Positions 59,384 to 64,000 of a stretch of DNA of 64,000 nucleotides are shown piece after piece. The translations under genes were made by a program, and so were the position numbers. Under the pieces are notes generated by a model. The model searched no databases and had not been told where the DNA came from. It worked only from the letters and a program-made list of their open reading frames with translations. This DNA comes from Onthophagus taurus (Eukaryota > Arthropoda > Insecta > Coleoptera > Scarabaeidae), in the NCBI RefSeq assembly GCF_036711975.1, contig NC_091971.1, positions 10,299,501 through 10,363,500 of the forward strand. The letters run 5' to 3'. Position 1 is the stretch's first letter. Every line of letters starts with the position of its first letter.

Positions 59384-60189
59384 GTAAGTAAAATTTAAAA
59401 TATTTTATTAATTTGTTTTTGTAAAAATTTTGATTTTGTTAAAATTTTAATTTTAAAACAACGTTTTGATTTATTTTATTTTAATTTAATTTTATAATAA
59501 AAATAATAAAAAATTATTAATTTTTTTGTTAAAAGCGTAAATAATAAAAGGTTGTTTAATGTTACATAAGTTTTGACCTATAAATTGATTATGAATAGAA
59601 ATTTAAATAAAATTGATTAAGTATTCGCATTCTTTCCAACATTTTTTTTTAAACAAAACGCCGTCTCATAATTATTAAATTATTTAAATTAAACTCTTTT
59701 TTCCTTCGTTACGTAATAATAAATTTTATTATCACAGTGCTTTTAAAATACCAACAATAAGTATTCATGAATATTTTGAAAACAATAAAAATAAAAAGAG
59801 AAAAGTTTCAACTTTTGTTAAGTTCCTCTTTTGAGATGGAAAATCTAATTTTAGTTTGCACGTTTGGCATAACGTGGAGAGAAATAATATCCTGGGTTTC
59901 ACCCCGACAATCCCAAGGGTACATGTAAATAAACGTGAACCAATTAGTGGCACTGAAAAAGAATACAAAAGGTAAACTAACTTGGTAAAGGTATCGGTAC
60001 TGTATAAAATTACGTTCACGTTCCTGGATTATGTATCTATAGTTACCTTTAAACCTGTAACACGTTTTTAATTAAAATATTCGAATTTATTATAACTATA
60101 TACGAGGAATTTGACAAGTTAAATTTGAAAGAACATTATATGCTTGATTTTTATAATTTCTTAAAAACATAAAGGTTTATATCTTATCT

Positions 60190-60425
60190 CCAATTTAAGC
60201 TGTTAAGAACTTAGTAGTTGGGACTCTACAATCTAAGCTGTTATAGATTTAGAGCCAAGGACGTTTGTGGCCGAGACATTTCGATCTAAGCTGTTAGCGA
60301 GATGTAAACCGAGGTCTCTTGTAAATATAAGCTATTATGGTCTTATTAGATGAGGTTCTAATATCTAAGCTATAAAAGATTTAGTTGAGGCTCAATAATC
60401 AAAGCTGTTATAGACTTAGACAATC
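60190..60425. repeat. Degenerate minisatellite, unit 35-55 bp
   Basis: The core TCTAAGCTGTTATAGA(TT)TAG recurs about six times with variable spacers containing GAGGCT/GAGGTCT. The copies are strongly diverged. Confidence 0.6.
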
Positions 60426-61059
60426 ATATTACACTACCATCAACTAATTTTAGATAATTATAAAAGATTTGGGCTCTTACAAATGATATCGATTTATTTA
60501 ATAGCAGTAAGTAAAAAAAAAGTAAAATTTGGGTGAAAAGTGTGTTATAACAGAATCGTAATAAACATTGGTATTTTGAATCGGAACGAAATGGAACGAG
60601 AACACTGTATATAGGGTATTAACATGTCGATTCACTGTGCACTCGGGTATTTATCGACATTATTTGCTATTCCCCACGAACATATTAATCGCCCCTTAAA
60701 ATCGGATGCTTAGAGAAATACCTCTTTAAAGTTGGTTATCGCAAATCAAGGGCGATAAAGCACAGATTTAGAAACACTGTTCTAGAACAACCGAAAAAAA
60801 AGAACAATAATAATATATTTATTGAAAAAATCACAAAAAAAGTAAAATATTATAGTCTGCCTGAAGAGTGAATCTTCGAATATTAGAATCCTCCAGTTTT
60901 CTTGACAAAACTGGATTTCGATTACAAGCCTTCGAAGTTTTATTATTTAATTCCATTTTATTCGATCCGATGCGCAGTGGGATATTTGTCGATTTCAGCT
61001 GGACAAAAATGTATTTATTTTTTTGAGATTGCTACACTGCTACAATAATATTTGTGAAA

Positions 61060-62250
61060 CATTATTTAGCCTAGTTTTATCATATTTGTATAATATGTGA
61101 GAACTAATAGAGCAGATCGTGGTTTATCAATCCTGATCTTGATTATGACTCAGACCATCAACGTGATGGAAAAAAAGCAAAATAAAAATGGTGGTGAACC
61201 TCACACTATTAAAAATGGTGTAAGAAAAGAGATTTAAAACGATTTACAAGTGCTGCTGTCTAAGGAAGTATTCAGATAATTATTTTAGCATTATTTTAGA
61301 AACTGTCCGAATTGCAGACAGAGTATTTTTTTATCCAAGATCATGTCCAAGAGATGGTACTGGTAACAAGTTAAAACCAAAGTTTTTTACTATTTTAGCC
61401 ATGGTGAGGTAGAGAATGTAAATGTATGCAAAACATTATTCGTAGGATATTAGAAATACGCATTGGCCAAATGTTTTGCGTTTTAGACAGATTTGTACGT
61501 TTGATGATTTCCTTCAATTTGTCATCTTCTTTTCAATTCGCTTATCTGATTGTACTTCGATACAAGTTCCACCTCATTATCTTCAATGCTGATATTTTCA
61601 CTAGGAGTTAGGTTCGTCATGTATTTTGTTTAGGTTGTGTAGATTTTGAGCCCTACACTGGCACATACTCTGAGGAGGTCATGCAGCATTATGTCTGTCT
61701 CTTTAAGATTGTCAGAAAACAAAATTACATCGTCTATAAAATTTGTTTTTAGCCATCACAAGACAACTGGATGTGGTTCCACATGCTTGTCTCAAAACAG
61801 CAAGATTCGTTGCTGAAAGCATTGAAAAAGAATTTCTATTTTTGTATCGCATTTGACAACCTCAAAGATTAAGAAACATTATTAAGACTAGTTTTATAAT
61901 ATTTGTATAATATGTGAGAACTAACAGAACAAATCGTGGTCTATCAATCCTGATCTTGATTATGATTCTGACCACTCTCTGTTCAAGAAAAGAGATTTAA
62001 ACCGCCCAACCCAGATAATTCTTCAGGATCAGCGTTCCAAAAATTCCTTACATTATTTTAGAAACTGGCCGAATTGCACACAGAGTATTTTCTTGCGTGG
62101 AATAGAGCAGTCCTCGAATCCAGTGAGATCACGATCCAGGAGATGGTATTGGTAATAATTTAAAACCAAAGTCTTTACTATTTTAGCCATGGTTAGGTAG
62201 AGAATGTAAAAATATGCAAAAGGGTATTCGTAGGATATTACAAATTACTT
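61060..62250. repeat. Direct duplication of ~390 bp flanking an RTE relic
   Basis: 61060-61450 and 61880-62250 share GTATAATATGTGAGAACTAA, CTATCAATCCTGATCTTG and ACTATTTTAGCCATGG in the same order, with an insertion in the second copy. The RTE-like fragment lies between them. Confidence 0.65.
61450..61870 (-). mobile_element. LINE reverse transcriptase fragment, RTE-like, copy 2
   Basis: Nucleotide match to 58128-58560 (GCATTGGCCAAATGTTTT, ATGCTGATATTTTCACTAGG, GGATGTGGTTCCACAT) in the same orientation with small indels. No intact frame. Confidence 0.65.
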
Positions 62251-63560
62251 AAACATCAGCAAAATTGATAAATTTCGATGTTATTCACCACATTAAAAGT
62301 TTTCTTTGAAAGGAGAATGCAAATAAAAAGTATCTAAATCCTAACCTTCTTTCAAAAAATTGAACTCGTGCATAATAAATTATTTCATAATGATGATGAA
62401 CCTTACCAACTTGTAATCAAACTTACTTTTAGACTTTTGATTTATAAAAGCCACTATCATTACCAAACCTTCTCTCTACCTTTTTGTACATGTATACTTA
62501 AGATGAGATAGAAGAAAGCAGAAATTCACCAAATATTTTGTTGACAACTACTTAAGTGGAGCGTACAGAACTATAATCGCATGATTTTTCTTTCTGACTA
62601 AAACCATTGGAACATTTAATGGCTTTTACTCTGCCAAAACTTAGAATCCTGATCTGATTGAAGGTGTTTGGACATTCATGCCAGCTCAATGATACCGACT
62701 TTGGCATCACTGATAAGGAAAATGCAACTGAATACGAAAGTAGTTTTAATGTTTAGAAATTTCTATGCGATAAAACTTTGTAAAACTATAACTAATAGGG
62801 AAAAGGTTGCAGAGGAACTTGTTGCTGGTGGCAAAAAATCAGTCGAAATTTAAAATATGATTTTGTATCTTAAGACTTTTGTGAGTGCAAATTTATATTC
62901 TCTTATATCTTGATCGATGAATGTAGTGTAATGTATTTATTGTTTCTCTTTGTCTAAAACCTTCAAATGTTACATAATTATCCGATTTTCTATTCTGAGA
63001 TATTACATAATTTTGTATTGTTTGTATAAACTTAAAATACTCATCTTTTAAAACTTTTTCAAACTAATATTTTAGCTATCTTATAAAATTTCTTTTCAAG
63101 GTCTATAAAAACTCCACTTTATAATTTTACTTAAAATCAATAATAAATCGAAAACTAAACTAAACTTGTTTAAAATGTTGAATTTATTTCCCACATGACA
63201 CATTTAACATGACTCCAACCATAAAACAGTTTACGTAACAGCAAAATGTCGGATTCGAAGTGTACATAAATAACTCCTGAACGTGTGTTGTCTACACGTG
63301 ATGGCAAATGTTAATGTCTCTTTGCCTCCACGACAGGGGACGTTGCGTTGCGTAAACCACCTCAACGATTTAATTTCGATTCCAATCCCTTCGAAACGGG
63401 CCGTTTTCCGTTGCATAACTTTTTGTTTTCAAGAGGGTTTTTACTATATTTAGCAACATCCACCAATTCAACCCACTTATTTTCCCTTTCGCGTTTTTAT
63501 TTTTTCCTTTTCTTTCGCACTAATCTAGTTTAAGTGCTGGTCGTAATTTTTCTTCACCTT
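62250..63560. other. AT-rich region with no supported gene
   Basis: No frame with coding character. The last few hundred bases are less AT-rich and could be regulatory. Confidence 0.4.
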
Positions 63561-63570
63561 TTTTAAACGT

Positions 63571-63704
63571 CGCTGTTATGCAACGGATCATAACTTACGA
63601 TGAAACGAAATGAGGAGGGAATCTTTTCTTTCGTTCGTTTGGTATTGAAAGATTTGAGGGGATATCTTTCAATACCAAGTACAAACGATTTTGCATAACA
63701 GTTT
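63571..63704. repeat. Nested inverted repeat (hairpin)
   Basis: Outer arms CTGTTATGCAA and TTGCATAACAG (11 bp) enclose an inner perfect 15-bp stem TTGGTATTGAAAGAT / ATCTTTCAATACCAA with a 10-nt loop. The right outer arm string ATTTTGCATAACAG also occurs near 4030. It may be a MITE-like remnant or a structured regulatory element. Confidence 0.6.
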
Positions 63705-64000
63705 GGACACGTGATCGCTGAGGGAGATCGGTCCGTATTAATTCTTTTTGTATATACACGTTTCTCGACCCGGTGTCCGATGGATTTTCTTTATTACTTA
63801 CTGTTGATGGCCTTCACGTTCTAAAAGATCCAATTCGAAAGGTCGACGATTTTAAATAGCTATTTGTTTATTGGTCACGATTTATGAATAAGTTATTTCT
63901 TGCACTTTTTTAATTACCCATAAAATAAAAAAAAGAACTTACGGATTATTATGAAACAAAAATTTTAAACCTAATCAATCATTCTTAACCAAATTGATCT

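Noticed and set aside
63604-63690. microRNA precursor
   Set aside because: The continuous stem is only 15 bp with a bulge in the outer part, and the arms match no miRNA seed I know.

Overview
The window is AT-rich nuclear DNA from an insect, most likely a holometabolous one and probably a beetle. The evidence is short (45-70 bp) phase-conserved introns, three insect-type odorant receptor genes, canonical insect RpL4, RnrS, ninjurin and Vps37A genes, nuclear tRNA-Asp genes, and a mix of Tc1/mariner, piggyBac, LINE and Penelope-like debris. All exon models below were built by hand from splice signals and checked for frame closure. None was checked against a database.

Layout. 1-15.2 kb (minus): one giant, mostly low-complexity secreted protein gene with an 11.1-kb coding exon. 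It runs off the left edge and its first exon is not found. 15.2-20 kb: intergenic DNA with a fold-back Tc1 element. 20.2-21 kb (plus): a two-exon ninjurin gene. 21-26.7 kb: LINE fragments and dispersed repeats. 26.8-28.1 kb (plus): a second ninjurin locus in which two alternative first exons can join one shared last exon. 28.3-29.7 kb (plus): Vps37A (ESCRT-I). 30-32.6 kb: repeats. 32.7-33.9 kb (minus): ribonucleotide reductase small subunit, with E2F-like sites upstream. 36.7-39.4 kb (minus): RpL4, five coding exons, with one box C/D snoRNA candidate in each of its four introns (two U18 copies alternating with two copies of another family).

40-57 kb is an odorant receptor region with three intact genes (40.1-41.6 minus, 51.1-52.6 plus, 55.5-57.0 minus), one pseudogene (53.2-53.9) and one relic. 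Between the first and second receptor lies a block holding three tRNA-Asp(GTC) genes. Each is embedded in a repeated unit with retroelement remnants, further invaded by a decayed Tc1-like element and an apparently intact piggyBac. The piggyBac's pre-insertion site is preserved in a paralogous unit 4.5 kb away. 57-64 kb is gene-poor: LINE fragments, a minisatellite, a direct duplication, a possible 5' exon at 59.34 kb and a hairpin at 63.6 kb.

Functional links are modest. Ninjurin (membrane rupture and adhesion) sits next to an ESCRT-I gene. RpL4 couples ribosomal protein expression to rRNA-modifying snoRNAs. The receptors form a local chemosensory cluster with conserved exon structure.
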